A DNA stretch of 64,000 bases from NCBI GenBank assembly GCA_904066235.2, contig CAJFCV020000002.1, positions 2,108,001 to 2,172,000 on the forward strand. Direction: 5' to 3'. Source of the DNA: Bursaphelenchus xylophilus. Taxonomy: Eukaryota > Nematoda > Chromadorea > Rhabditida > Aphelenchoididae. Positions 43,301 to 54,399 of this stretch are shown here, one piece after another. How positions within the stretch are numbered: the first letter of the stretch is position 1; each line of letters starts with the position of its first letter. The notes beneath the pieces are model-generated. The model saw only the letters and a list, made by a program, of their open reading frames with translations. It made no database searches and had not been told where the DNA came from. Position numbers and translations under genes: made by a program.

Positions 43301-43972
43301 CAGGGTGCGGCAATTTTTCGGCCGAATTTTAATTGGCCATAACTTTTTTAGTTTTCGGACAAATGTTAAAATTCTTTTTTTCCCTGAATCCACAGACAAC
43401 CCCATTTTGTTTAATACCAAATATGTTATACCCGTTCATTAGACTACAGTAAAAATTCGAGACAAAGAAAAAGCTCTAATTTTCATAGCTGACAATGGAA
43501 TTACCCCTAGTGCGACTCTCAGATTTTCTTTAAATTTTGCACATGGGAAGGACATAGGCCACACATCAATTCCTGAAAGTTTCAGCCCGCACCTTTCAGG
43601 GGCAACCAAGATATTCAACGATTCTTTGCGGTCAGAAAAACTTTTTGGCTATATTCTCGCTAGTTTTGTGCGGAGATAGCTGATTTTTTGTGGAAACGGT
43701 AATCTCCATGGCATGAACAGGCATGAAACTTTTTACGACAAAATTCGTAAAAAAAGTCATTTTTTCTGGCGATTTTCACACACGCCGAAAAAGCAGAGAA
43801 AACGACCGAAATGCCAATAACTATGAACTAGGTCCCTGTATATATAACATATTTGGTATTAAACAAAATGGGGTTGTCTGAGGATTCAGGGAAAAAAAGA
43901 ATTTTAACATTCGGATAAAAACTAAAAAAGTTATAGCCAATTCAAATCCGGCCGAAAAATTGCCGCACCCTG
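43301..43972. mobile_element. Tc1/mariner-type element with CAGGGTGCGGCAATTTTTCG ends, TA duplication
   Basis: Inverted ends CAGGGTGCGGCAATTTTTCG and complement, TA on each side. Arms of ~150 bp (TCCCTGAATCCACAGACAAC mirrored by TTGTCTGAGGATTCAGGGAA). The centre holds a Tc5-like fragment, so the two families are nested. Confidence 0.8.
43497..43790. mobile_element. Tc5-like MITE fragment nested in the TA element
   Basis: ACCCCTAGTGCGACTCTCAG through TTTTGTGGAAACGGTAATCT and AGGCATGAAACTTTTTACGA; right terminus absent. Confidence 0.6.
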
Positions 43973-44120
43973 TATTTCTTGTTAAAGAGTAATTCCTTAT
44001 AAAAATAAGGATTACACTTTCTTCGGCCTCCAAATGGTCGAGAAGTTGTTGTCGAATGCTGTAAAAACCGCCGATATAATAGTGTTGTTTGGGAAAAGTG
44101 GTCTCAAACAACACTATGAT

Positions 44121-44235
44121 AGCTTGTCCGGAAAATAATGCCGCACCTTGGTATCCCTCTCGTCGCTTTGCGACGGCTTGAGATTTGGTGCGCGACCGCG
44201 ACGAAGCGAGACATTTTGCTGAGACAAATCGATTA
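44121..44235. mobile_element. TCAGTCTG MITE type B, diverged
   Basis: CTTGTCCGGAAAATAATG, TCGTCGCTTTGCGACGGCTT, GCGAGACATTTTGCTGAGAC. Directly abuts the next copy. Confidence 0.6.
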
Positions 44236-44578
44236 TCAGCCTGTCGGTAAAATAGTGAGTACAATATGGCTGCCCCTACAGTGAGGGACATGATCCAGTG
44301 CCAAAAAACGTACCATTTGGCATCCGGGAAGCATCAAAAATGTGGTAGAATGCTTCCCTCTCCGCTTTTGAAATCGGGGTTTTTTCACTTGGAGAGGGAG
44401 GTGCCACATTTCTGATACTTCCCGGATGCAAAATGGCACGTTTTTTGCCTTTGGGTCAGGTTCCCCACTGTATCACGTCGCTACAGTGAAAAGCAATTGA
44501 TTTTGTCGCGACACAATTCATTTTCTCCGCGGCGGAACAATTTTCAATGCGACAGAGTGCTCATTATTTTTCCGACAC
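44236..44578. mobile_element. TCAGTCTG MITE type A split by a Tc1-like MITE
   Basis: Left piece TCAGCCTGTCGGTAAAATAG to GCTGCCCC (44276); right piece from 44473 with TTTTGTCGCGACACAATTCA to TTTTTCCGACACA. Confidence 0.75.
44279..44470. mobile_element. Tc1-like foldback MITE (CAGTGRGGGACC), complete, TA duplication
   Basis: CAGTGAGGGACATGATCCAG to GGGTCAGGTTCCCCACTG with TA at 44277-44278 and 44471-44472. A shorter loop than the 53545 copy. Confidence 0.85.
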
Positions 44579-45058
44579 ACATGCTACGCATTATGCACTG
44601 TACGATGCAAAAAAGGCCGAAAAAAGTCCACGCACTTTCTGAAACAATTAGTACATCCCTTCAATGTCCACATTCCTTCGCTTTACACAATGTTTCCTCA
44701 CATTTTTACTCCCTTCAATTTACAACGATTGTAAATAACTCCCGACGTCAAATATTATGATTGGCGGGTCGCGATAAGCGGATTGCGTCCTGCTTTTTGT
44801 TCGCCGCGTTCCGTGTATTGTAGTGAAACTGTAATGTAATTTTTCAGGATTACAGAACGAATGTTTTCGGCCACTTGCGTCAATCCTACGCAATGGTTTC
44901 GTTAATGTAATGAACTTTTCGATTTATGGATGGTATTGTTTTGAAAATTATATACAATATATAGTAATATTTGGTGTTGGATGCACGGTGAGATTTGTGT
45001 GTTTTTTGAGGGGCAACATTGACGGCGACACGGGAGATTTTTTGGCGACTTTGTGGCA

Positions 45059-45215
45059 TGAGTCTGTCGGAAAAATAATGTGGAATTGGTATCGCTCATC
45101 ATCGCTTTGCGACGGCTAGCTGCGGCTGGAGAGTTGATGCGCGGCTGCCCCCTTTTTTCGACGAAGAAACATTTTGCTGCGACGAACCGCCACTACCTTT
45201 CCGAGGGCTTCAGGT
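45059..45215. mobile_element. TCAGTCTG MITE type B, right end lost
   Basis: AGTCTGTCGGAAAAATAATG then TCGCTTTGCGACGGCTAGCT; the right side dissolves after TTTTGCTGCGACGAACC. Confidence 0.6.
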
Positions 45216-45229
45216 GCGACGCAGTTTTA

Positions 45230-45834
45230 TCAGTCTGTCGGGAAAACAATATGGGTTCGTCGCGTCTTGAAATAATTGCTTTGCGACGGCTAAGCGACCG
45301 GAGATTTGGTGCGCGACTGGCGACTGGGCCGAAGCAGAGATTACCACGGCTCCGTGGCAATCTTGGCTCCGGCTCTGAGCGGCTCCGGCTCCGAGCCGGG
45401 AGCCAGAGCCGGAGCCGGAAATTTTGGGCGCGGCTCCGGCTCCTGAGCCCAAAGTCGGAGCCAGGCTTCTCAGCGCTCAGAAAACTAAAAATTTCGTGAT
45501 CTTGTTAAACCGATTTGCTTGAGAAATACTGGGAAGGATGTGTTGCGTACGACTTGGCTGCAAAAACGTTGGCTGTTTGACCAGAGGGCACAAATAACTT
45601 TTATTTTCGAAAAAAATATTTTTAAAAAAATTTTTGCGAGGAGCCGGGATTCGGAGCCTGAGACTTTTTTATATTTTGCACAGAGCCGGGAGCCGGAGCC
45701 GGAGCTGCAAATTTGGCCTTGGCTCCGGCTCTGGGAGCTAAGAGCCGGAGCCGGAGCCAAAATTTTGACCATGGCAATCTCTGGTGCCGAGGCAGACATC
45801 TTTCTGCGACAAATCCACATTATTTTTTGATCAA
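45230..45834. mobile_element. TCAGTCTG MITE type B split by a hAT-like MITE
   Basis: Left piece through TTTGGTGCGCGACTGG (45334); right piece from GCAGACATCTTTCTGCGACA to ACATTATTTTTTGATC. Confidence 0.75.
45335..45783. mobile_element. hAT-like GGAGCCGG MITE, second copy, nested
   Basis: CAGAGATTACCACGGCTCCG to CCATGGCAATCTCTG. Flanks GGCCGAAG and GTGCCGAG are only an approximate 8-bp duplication, implying an older insertion than the 41.4-kb copy. The interior matches that copy in reverse orientation. Confidence 0.8.
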
Positions 45835-45859
45835 AATGAAATGAAAACACTGTAATTTA

Positions 45860-45953
45860 TCAGCTTTTTGGGAAAATAATGAGCAACTCATTTTCTTGCC
45901 GGTGATGCGATTTTCGCTGCGATAGAGTGCTCATTATTTTCCCGACAGACTGA
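45860..45953. mobile_element. TCAGTCTG MITE type A, internally deleted
   Basis: 94 bp, TA on both sides; keeps both termini and GATGCGATTTTCGCTGCGAT only. Confidence 0.75.
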
Positions 45954-46004
45954 TAGTCACTTACGCCTTATGTGTGTTCTTATAACGCCGGCTCCGCAGC
46001 CGTA

Positions 46005-46100
46005 GCCCACGTCAAAAAAATTCTTTCAGAAAATTGAAAAACAAGGAATCTCTGATTTTTTTCAAAGTGCCACAGAATTATCGAGTTCGAAAAATTGTTT
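46005..46100. repeat. Dispersed repeat shared with 39915-40065
   Basis: Same words in the same order, in the same orientation. Confidence 0.5.
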
Positions 46101-46729
46101 TTCTTTTTGAAGAAAAATATTTTTCTCGATAAAAAATACTTTTTCTCTGGGAAAGTTTTCTTTTGTAACTCGATAATTCGGCGACATTTCGTCAAAAATC
46201 AAACAGTTTTTTGTAGCCGCCACTACAGCCAAAACACATCTTTCGCAAGGACTGTTGAGCATCCAAGGATGCGCATTTTTTGTCCTGAAAATTTTGATTT
46301 TTTTTAATGTTTTCACCTTGTTCTTTGCTTTATTTTCTCATATTTTCTTGGCCATGTTTTTCGAAAATTTTTCAAAAAAATGCAAAAGTAAATAGTTCGT
46401 ATCAGAAAGTCCCCAGAAATCTGTGCAAACAGGTCAATTAAAATTGACGAAATTTCGAGGGGATTTCCCCATTCAAATCTTTCCGAATGAAAATAACCAT
46501 ATTAAAAATTAAAAACAATCCGCTTTTAGGGTTGTAATTGTTTGTCAATCGCGTGTGTTTGTATTTTAACAATGATGGGAAAACAGCGAAAAAGTGTTGG
46601 AAGTTTGGAGGGACTTTTGAACGGGGATCTCCCCGATGGGGATATTCCAAGCAATTTGACGCAAATTATGAAAAACGTGCAAAACTTGTGTAGAAAATAA
46701 TGGGGGCTTTGGGTTGAAGTCAAAGGATA

Positions 46730-46820
46730 TCAGTACGTCGGAAAATAATGAGCACTATGCCGCATCGCAAATCGCGGTCGGCGCAGCGACATTATGCTCA
46801 TTATTTCCCCGACAGACTGA
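46730..46820. mobile_element. TCAGTCTG MITE type A, internally deleted
   Basis: 91 bp; TCAGTACGTCGGAAAATAAT to TTTCCCCGACAGACTGA, keeping GGTCGGCGCAGCGACATTAT. A different deletion from the 45.9-kb copy. Confidence 0.75.
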
Positions 46821-47076
46821 TCGAGGTGTGACTTGAAACCTACTCGTCGTTCCATGAAGCTCATAGACTTTTCGTCACAAGCGTTCCGCACTGTTCAGTT
46901 GACCTTTTGTCCTGCACAATTCCAAAGTCGACGCGTATGTTTTTTCAACTATTCCGGGTGAAAATTGCACAATGAAAAAAGAAGATTAGTACTAGGCGAA
47001 CCAAAAATTCTTGAATTTTACTCGTTGCCGAGAAACATTTTTTTTTATGAGCATGTCAAGATTTTTTGGGCGCCTA

Positions 47077-47230
47077 TCAGTCTGTCGGGAAAATAATGAG
47101 CATTCTGCCGCATCGAAAATCGCATCGTTGCCGAGAAAATGAACTGTTTCGTGACAAAATCAAATTACTTTTCACTTCAGCGACGCGGTCAGCGCAGCGA
47201 CATTGTGCTCATTATTTTCACGACAGACTG
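47077..47230. mobile_element. TCAGTCTG MITE type A, complete
   Basis: TA on the left; a full-length copy at 154 bp. Confidence 0.8.
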
Positions 47231-47439
47231 TTGATACTAGGCGGGCCGAAAAAGTATTGGCATCCCATGTTGTCGGTGCCAAAAGCGTGAAATGGCAGCG
47301 ACAAACACAAAAAATAGGAACGCACACAATACAAACTGTCGGGGCTTTATATGCCTCAAGTAGACGTATAAAATTCCTCATTGTTTTTGGGTAGTATCCC
47401 GGCTCCACCTACAACGAGCTAGCTAAGATTTCCAGGTAT

Positions 47440-47905
47440 TTTTATTTGGCCTATTTCAAGTCAAGCTGCAAAATTTCAGAAAATCCGAAAACTTGCACTG
47501 TTGTATACCCTCCACCATTTTCCGCTTAGTTCCCCATAAATGTTGCGTAATCCCTGTCGTCTCTAAATTTAAAGCAAATACCGACGGATGAAGATCCATT
47601 AAATCGACTGAAAAGTAAATGCTAGGGGTGCGGCGGTTTATTATCGGTCATGAAATTGCGAGGGGGTGCGGTATTTCATTTGAAAGCGGGAATTTCGCGG
47701 CGAGCCCAATGATTCGCTTCCTTTCAATCGACTCGGGAGATTGGCGCTGTAAAAGTTGCGATGGGATTGGCTGCGGACATATTGGGATGATATGGGCTGG
47801 GAATGGGGTTAATGTAGCGTTGTGTTGCGAGTTAAATTTGAATGAATTTTCTTTTTTGGACACACTGGGAAAGGTTGATATTTTGTAGAACCGTTGAGCA
47901 TGTCA
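47440..47905. other. Noncoding, unique
   Basis: A GC-richer patch (47620-47780) supports an 89-codon ORF, but it has no splice signals or domain and reads equally on the other strand. Confidence 0.35.
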
Positions 47906-47911
47906 GTTCTA

Positions 47912-48064
47912 TCAGTCTGTCGGGAAAATAATGAGAACTCTGTCGCATCGAAAAGAGCATCGCCGTCGAGAAAATGAATTGTGTCGCGCCAAAATCAAAT
48001 TGCTTTTCAATTGAGCGACTAAATCGGCGAAGCGACATTGTACTCGTTATTTTCCCGACAGACT
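47912..48064. mobile_element. TCAGTCTG MITE type A, complete
   Basis: TA on the left; 153 bp, right end CCCGACAGACT. Confidence 0.8.
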
Positions 48065-48294
48065 AAAAAAATAGCCTGTAAATCTTAAAAATGAAAAAAC
48101 TGAAGAAAAATGATGATTTTTTTCAATTATTTTTTATGCCTTGAAAAAATTTTTTTTGCTGATAACTAATATTATACTTGGATTGTGCATGAAAAAAAGC
48201 TGATTTCTTGTACATGATCATCGTGAAATTCCACTTTGATTGATGATTTTTTAGTCCAAAAATCTCGATTGTTTTTGCCCAACTTTCCGAAATA

Positions 48295-48443
48295 TCAGTC
48301 TGTCGAGAAAATAATGAGCAAAATTTCGCTGCACCTATCGTACCGCTCACGCGAAAAACAAATTGACTTTGCCGCGACACAATCTATTTTCCTTTGTTTA
48401 CGACTTTTCATGCGACAGAGTACTCATTTTTCCAACAGTCTAA
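48295..48443. mobile_element. TCAGTCTG MITE type A, reversed and diverged
   Basis: TCAGTCTGTCGAGAAAATAA to CTCATTTTTCCAACAGTCTA; interior GCCGCGACACAATCTATTTT. Confidence 0.65.
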
Positions 48444-48477
48444 TGCAAAATTTACAGGGTTTTTTGCGACGAGAGTA

Positions 48478-48530
48478 CCTGTCTGTGGGGAAAATAGTGA
48501 GCATATTATCGCTGCGCCAATAGCGTCGGT
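48478..48530. mobile_element. TCAGTCTG MITE fragment
   Basis: CCTGTCTGTGGGGAAAATAG then ATCGCTGCGCCAATAGCGTC. A matching TATTTTCCCGACAAACTC lies at 48931, so the two may be the ends of one larger, filled element. Confidence 0.5.
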
Positions 48531-48534
48531 AAAT

Positions 48535-49485
48535 TTTTGCGGAAGATTGAAATGTCGGATTTTTTGGGGGGTTTCGATATGGGTGATGTTGAAAAAGAGG
48601 AGGAAAGTGCCAACACTTGAATTTTCTTCGACGTTTTCTTAAGCACTGTATCAAGAAACCCCCAAAAAATCCGACATTTCCTGGTGATTTTCAACCAAAA
48701 AAATCCGAAATTTCTCGATCATTTTCAAACGAAAAAACCTTGTTTTCGGGGTAGAGATGCCTCTACTTCAGAAGGTCGTAGCGACCTCAGTTTGCACTCT
48801 AAGAGCTTGTTATTTCGTAGACAAAAACTAATGTCTTTTAAAGATACATATTTCAAATACGAAGTCTCTGCGCCGCCTCCGCCGGGTGTTATAGCCTTCC
48901 ACTTTCATTCACGTTTTTTGTAAGACCCTGTATTTTCCCGACAAACTCATATCATCATCAAAATTTATTTTTGATTGCTCCAAAATTCCTCTCCCTAATT
49001 TTCCCATCAAAACTCCCCCCTCCGTTTGGGCGCAGAATTCGCTCAATTTATGGGTTTTTAACACATGTCTCACAGAGATTAATCGCCGCACCTATTATTT
49101 CCCCAAAATTTCGCGCATTTTCGGCCGGTCCCTCCTCGGCGCCGGACGGGTTCATAAATTTTTTGGGAGCACCGAAAATTCATTCCGAGGGGAAATTTGT
49201 TTTTTTCGAGCCGAATTTCGACCGCATTTCCGTCGGAAGCCCCGACTTTGATGTGGACAAAGGCGCGACGAGTCTATCAGGCAATTTAGCGGGTTCATAA
49301 ATCTGCGGGTAGCCGGAATGGAATTGGAATTTTTTTTTTGGGTAGGGGAAGTGTAATTGGATGGCTTTATGGGGTCACAAGTTGAAATTGAGGGGATTTT
49401 TTTGGTAGAAAATCGGAAATTATTTAAATTTTTTCGGTGAAAAATACGCTTTTGGTCGAAAATCCACTCAGAAATTTTATATTTT
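48535..49485. other. Noncoding, partly unique
   Basis: A hairpin pairs CGGATTTTTTGGGGGGTTTC (48552) with AACCCCCAAAAAATCCGAC (48656). 49000-49300 is complex sequence with a 109-codon ORF lacking domains. Confidence 0.35.
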
Positions 49486-49489
49486 TGAG

Positions 49490-49817
49490 TCAACTCTTCC
49501 TTTTCTAACACTTTTTTGGATACGGGTCAAGTGTTTCTTTTACTAAATTAGGTCCGTTTCCGATCCTATCTCTCCAATTTTATCGAAGATTAGTCATTTT
49601 TTATTTTTTCAAGATTTTTTGCCATTTGGGTCAACTCTTCCTCTTGTAATATTCAAATGGGTCAAGTGTTCCTCTGGCTGCACTGTCTCTTTTTTTTCAA
49701 TTTTTATGGCCAACTTTTTCTCAGCTTGTACGTATTCTTAACTTTTCTGCAGATCTTAAAATTTTGGAGTCAAGTGTTTCCCCGATTTTTTTGAAATGTG
49801 TCAAGTCTTCCTCTCAC
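49490..49817 (+). repeat. Irregular array of GTCAAGTNTTYCTC words
   Basis: GTCAACTCTTCC, GTCAAGTGTTTC, GTCAACTCTTCC, GTCAAGTGTTCC, GTCAAGTGTTTC, GTCAAGTCTTCC in order, at 25-115 bp spacing, always the same strand. Confidence 0.65.
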
Positions 49818-51240
49818 TTTAAAACACGATTTTTCTAAAAGTCAAGCGCAGGTAAACAACCCTGGCTACACGAAAAATCAAACTGCTTCATTTTTCTTTA
49901 AACTTGGAAGACTGTAGCTACGTACCGTTCTAAGAAACTTTCCCGTTAACTTTTTTTCGAAATCTTACTGTAATTTGGGTTACGGTAACATGACTCGTTT
50001 TGTCATAACTCGAGAACCAGATGTCGTAGCGAGACGGGGTCTTTACCAGTATGTTCAGCGTGCCGAAAGACGGCTTTTTGTTAGCTATACCAAGTTTCGA
50101 AGACGCCGGGAAGTGTCCGAAAAATTTGAATATTTATGCAAAAATTCAAAAATATGCAAATTTCTCGAAAATTTAACCCAAATTATGCTCATTTTTATTT
50201 GATGTGTCGAAAATAGAAGTCATAGCGGTTCCAACGGTGTAAAAAACTTGAACGTGCGAACCGAGCTGTCTGAGAACGGGCTGTTTGAAGTTGGGGCACC
50301 CAGTCGCGAATAAGCAAAAAATCGGAGTAAACCGCATAAAATCGTTGTTAAATGGCAAGAATGGGAAGTAAATTTTGTTATTACATCGTATCGGTCACAA
50401 TAGAGGATTTTCCACATAATTTTCATAAATTTGCATATTTTGGAAATACTTGCATTTATTGTCAAAATGTTGTAAAAATATACCTTAATGAGGGATTTGG
50501 GAAAAAATATTGTTCGCTTTTGCTTAGTACCTTCCAACAGTCATTTTAATGTAAAAAACTCAAAATTGATTTTTGCCATGTCCGCGCCTACCTGGCGGCT
50601 GATGCACCCGTAAAATCAAGAAATTCCAAAATATGCAAGTTTATGAAAATTATGTGGAAAATCCTCTATTGTGACCGATACAATGTAATAACAAAATTTA
50701 CTTTCCATTCTTGCCATTTAACAACAATTTTATGCGGTTTACTCCGATTTTTTGCTCATTCGCGACTGGGTGCCCCAACTTCAAACAGCCCGTTCTCAGA
50801 CAGCTCGGTTCGCACGTTCAAGTTTTTTACACCGTTGGAACCGCTATGACTTCTATTTTCGACACATCAAATAAAAATGAGCATAATTTGGGTTAAATTT
50901 TCGAGAAATTTGCATATTTTTGAATTTTTGCATAAATATTCAAATTTTTCGGACACTTCCCGGCGTCTTCAAAACTTGGTGTAGCTAACAAAAAACCGTC
51001 TTTCGGCACGCTGAACATACTGGTAAAGACCCCGTCTCGCTACGACATCTGGTTCTCGAGTTATGACAAAACGAGTCATGTTACCGTAACCCAAAGTACA
51101 GTAAGATTTCGAAAAAAAGTTAACGGGAAAGTTTCTTAGAATGGTACGTAGCTACAGTCTTCCAATTTTAAAGAAAAATGAAGCAGTTTGAATTTTCGTG
51201 TTGCCAGGGCTCTCCAAGCTTAGAAAAAACGTGTTTTAAA
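49818..51240. mobile_element. Foldback element with TTTAAAACACG ends
   Basis: A 1.42-kb near-perfect palindrome centred near 50550: TTTAAAACACGATTTTTCTA on the left is the inverse of the sequence ending at 51240; inner arms (GTAGCTACGTACC, GACGGGGTCTTTACCAGTAT, TCTTCAAAACTTGG-type) match closely. Target duplication not resolved. Mirror-image ORFs are artefacts. Confidence 0.8.
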
Positions 51241-51299
51241 CATCATTTTCGGAATTTTTTCTAATTTTTGTGTAAAAATTAAACTGTCTTACTCACCGT

Positions 51300-51362
51300 T
51301 TCTCAATGTGTCAACTGTTACTCTTATATTTTTTTAAAAGTGTGTCAAGTCTCCCTCTCCCT
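51300..51362 (+). repeat. Continuation of the GTCAAGTNTTYCTC array
   Basis: GTCAACTGTTACTC and GTCAAGTCTCCCTC on the far side of the foldback, in the same orientation. Confidence 0.6.
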
Positions 51363-51869
51363 TCAAATCCACCTTCATCAAACTTTTGCAGCCCCAACTT
51401 CCAACAAAAATTGTCAAATTTAGCTCCGATTCACTGGCCAGACACCCACCATGCCCGATATTTATAAACCCGGACCGCAATCGCACTCTATCTGACGTTT
51501 CACCCGAAAATTCCTGCACACTTCTTTAATAACCGACTAATTTCCGCAGGGCCTAATTTCGGCGCTGTTGGTGGTGGGGTGGAATGAAAATTCGCGAATG
51601 GGTGTTTAACGAGCGTTTAAATGAATGTCCGTGTGCCATTATCCGCGGCCCAGTTATATTTCATTCATTATAATTACAGCTGTTGCATAATTTTTTCTTC
51701 CTCGCCTTTTTTTGGGCCGAGGGATTACGAAAATTTGTGACCGACAGGAATGGAAATAACATTGTTTTCGGTATTTTGACATTTTTTCGAAAAGGTTGAA
51801 CGGGTTGAGAGTTTGATTTGGAGAAAGGAAAGGCTGCTAAAAGCAATTTGGAGTTAGTGCTCTCAAGTA

Positions 51870-52285
51870 TAATATAGCTCAAGTTGAAGTTTTTCGATTT
51901 CTTTCAAACTTTGCACACGATCGCTAAATAGGTCGCACATCAATCGCTGCAAATCTTAGCTCGCAATTTACAAGGGCAGCGGAGATATTCGACAATCTTT
52001 GCGGCTGAGAGAGTACGCGAAATGCGTGATTAGTGAGGCAAAAAATGTCACTTAGCAGTAATTTTTCGTGTTCTACTGGGGAAATATTGACAGGAGAAGT
52101 ACCCAAAGTACGACGCTCCGATTTTCTTCAAATTTTGAAGACACGTCAGACATAGGCCACAGTTCAGTTACTGAGAGTCTTACCTTGCAATTTATAGGCA
52201 CAGCCGAGATATTCAACAGTTTTTGCGGCCGATAGAGTACGTAAAATACGGAGAGTGGTCACAAATGAACCACTCTTAGGCCAAA
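51870..52285. mobile_element. Two Tc5-like MITE fragments in tandem
   Basis: The first lacks its terminus (TTTCTTTCAAACTTTGCACA on). The second starts CAGGAGAAGTACCCAAAGTA after TTGA at 52088-52091, and ends near 52285. Confidence 0.6.
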
Positions 52286-52470
52286 CAGTGGGGGAGCTGA
52301 ACCAATGGCAAAATTTTCAAAACTTATCCTAGTGCCATTTTACATCGTATTCTACTATTGCAAACCGAAAAATCGCAAAATTTCTGGGTTTTTTTGAGTC
52401 CCACCACGAAATGCCTGATAATCAGGGAGACAACCGAAAAGCTAGGGAAAGCCGAAAAAATGACCGTGTA

Positions 52471-52660
52471 CAGTGGCGGACCTGATTCAGTGGCAAAAAA
52501 CGTACCATTTTGCATCCAGGAAGTATCAAAAAATGTGGCAAAATACCTCCCTCTCCAAGTGAAAAACTCAGATTTCAAAAGCGCGCCCGCTCTTTTTGTG
52601 AGGAAAAAGTGCGCGCTCTTCAAATCGAAGTCTTTTCACTTGGAGAGGGAAGCATTTTGA
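52471..52660. mobile_element. Tc1-like foldback MITE, right end truncated
   Basis: CAGTGGCGGACCTGATTCAG after TA; interior GCGCGCCCGCTCTTTTTGTG; stops in an A run fused to a Tc5-like scrap and then a CCGACAGACTGATA terminus at 52742. Confidence 0.7.
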
Positions 52661-52789
52661 AAAAAAAAAATCTTGGTCGTTTCTGCAAAACGCAAGCAAG
52701 GAATTCGCAAATATTTATCTTAAAGTAAATCAATTTATTCCCGACAGACTGATAAGTACGCACAAATAATTTGTCTACCACTCCCGCAC

Positions 52790-53540
52790 ATCATCTCCGC
52801 ATTATCAGCCGGCGGCCCAGCGCACTTTTTCACCGTTTATTCGGTGTTTACACTTTGTGTTTACCATAATTAAGTGTAATACGGGGACGATGGGAAGCGA
52901 ATTATTGTTTTTTTTTCGCTCGCGATGTAATTATTATAATGATTATCATATTTTATTAGTATTTACGTGCCGCTATTTTGGATTGTTTTGGGGCCGCGGT
53001 TTAATCATCGTATTTACAGTTACAGTTAATCGTATCTTGCGCCGAGTTCATGTAAATATCGCTATTGTTGGGGAAGAGAGAGGGGTGGTGGCGATTTGTG
53101 GGAGTTTAGAGCTGCAGAGCTTGAGATTTGTCGATATTTTGATTACGATGCAAAATTTGATGACTTATTTTTGAGCGTCTTAATGTCGACTTCCAGAAAA
53201 ATATAGAACAATGGCTTTTTTCGTCTCTAGAAAGCTTTATTTGACCCTAGAATTGAAAAGGCTTGGAGCAATAAAACTACTTACAATTAGATTCAAAGCC
53301 GAAGCAAAACTTTTTATTCACGCACGCCATAGGTACAGCATTCATGTAAAATTCAAAGAAAATTTGATGGTTAAATAACGAGCTATTGCCGATAATGGCC
53401 TAGCAAGTCATGCCGAGGCTAAGGCGCTACAAATTTTCGGGTCAACGATACTTTGCGGTGCCTCAATTTGCCGTTGTATGCATGGAGAAGGCTTGGAGCA
53501 GGATTACTTAATAGAACCAATTAGATTTATCAGGTCCTAG
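52790..53540. other. Noncoding, unique, with paired TGTTTAC sites
   Basis: TGTTTAC occurs twice within ~15 bp near 52846-52862, resembling forkhead sites, next to ATAATTAAG. The 105-codon ORF starting there has no domain. Confidence 0.35.
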
Positions 53541-53544
53541 TATA

Positions 53545-53794
53545 CAGTGAGGGACCTGATCCAGTGGCAAAAAACGTACGATTTTGCATCCGGGAAGCAT
53601 AAAAAATGTGGCAAAATGCTTCCCTCTCCAAGTGAAAAGACGTCGCTTTGAAGGTTTTTCCCTCACAAAAAGAGCGAGCGCGCTTTTGAAATCCGAGTTT
53701 TTTTCACTTGGAGATGGAAGCATTTTGCCACATTTTTGATACTTCACGGATGCAAAACGGTACGCTTTTTGCCACTGGATCAGATCTCCCACTG
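53545..53794. mobile_element. Tc1-like foldback MITE, complete reference copy
   Basis: 250 bp; CAGTGAGGGACCTGATCCAG to GATCAGATCTCCCACTG, TA on both sides (53543-53544, 53795-53796). Confidence 0.85.
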
Positions 53795-54114
53795 TAGTTT
53801 ATCACATATTTTGAGGTATTTTACATGTGCCACATCTATAATATCTAGGTAAAACTTATCTTTCTTCATTTTTTAGAGTAAGTTTTGGTCTTATCCAACA
53901 TCTCAAGGTTTAGAAAAGTAGGGTTAGCAATAATTAAAATTAGAAAAGTGGTAATATTGTAAGTCTCCCCCCGAGCCTTCACCAAATTTCCGCCGAGCAA
54001 AGGGTCTTGGAGGTCTCGTACAACCTTGTTTGGGCATCCACCTGTCCTATGCTCCGTTTGGACCGATGTTGTGTTGTAACGAACTCGAAAAGTCACGACC
54101 CAATTGATTTGCTA

Positions 54115-54255
54115 TCAGTCTGTCGGGAAAATAATGTGGATTTGCCGCAACGAAAGTCTCGCCTTGTCACTGTCGCAGACCAAATCAGCCGTCGCAAAGC
54201 GATTATAGGCGATTCCAAGGCGCGACAAATCCACATTATTTTCCCGACAAACTGA
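54115..54255. mobile_element. TCAGTCTG MITE type B, complete, TA on both sides
   Basis: TCAGTCTGTCGGGAAAATAA to TTCCCGACAAACTGA; reversed interior (AATCAGCCGTCGCAAAGCGA). Confidence 0.8.
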
Positions 54256-54269
54256 TACCCCTACTCTTT

Positions 54270-54395
54270 TATGATGACATGATTTTTTTGTCATAATGAC
54301 ATATTTTTTGGTCTTATGTTTTTTTTGAAATTTGTGTCATAATGACTCATTTTTTTCAATATGACAGATTTTTTGGAAATTTTTACAATCAAACT
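54270..54395 (+). repeat. Short repeats of GTCATAATGAC
   Basis: GATGACATGA, GTCATAATGACATATTTTTT, GTCATAATGACTCATTTTTT and ATATGACAGATTTTTT; similar in style to the 30.1-kb tandem repeat. Confidence 0.5.
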
Positions 54396-54399
54396 TTGT

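Noticed and set aside
47619..47888. 89-codon ORF in a GC-rich patch
   Set aside because: No domain, and the opposite strand is equally open.
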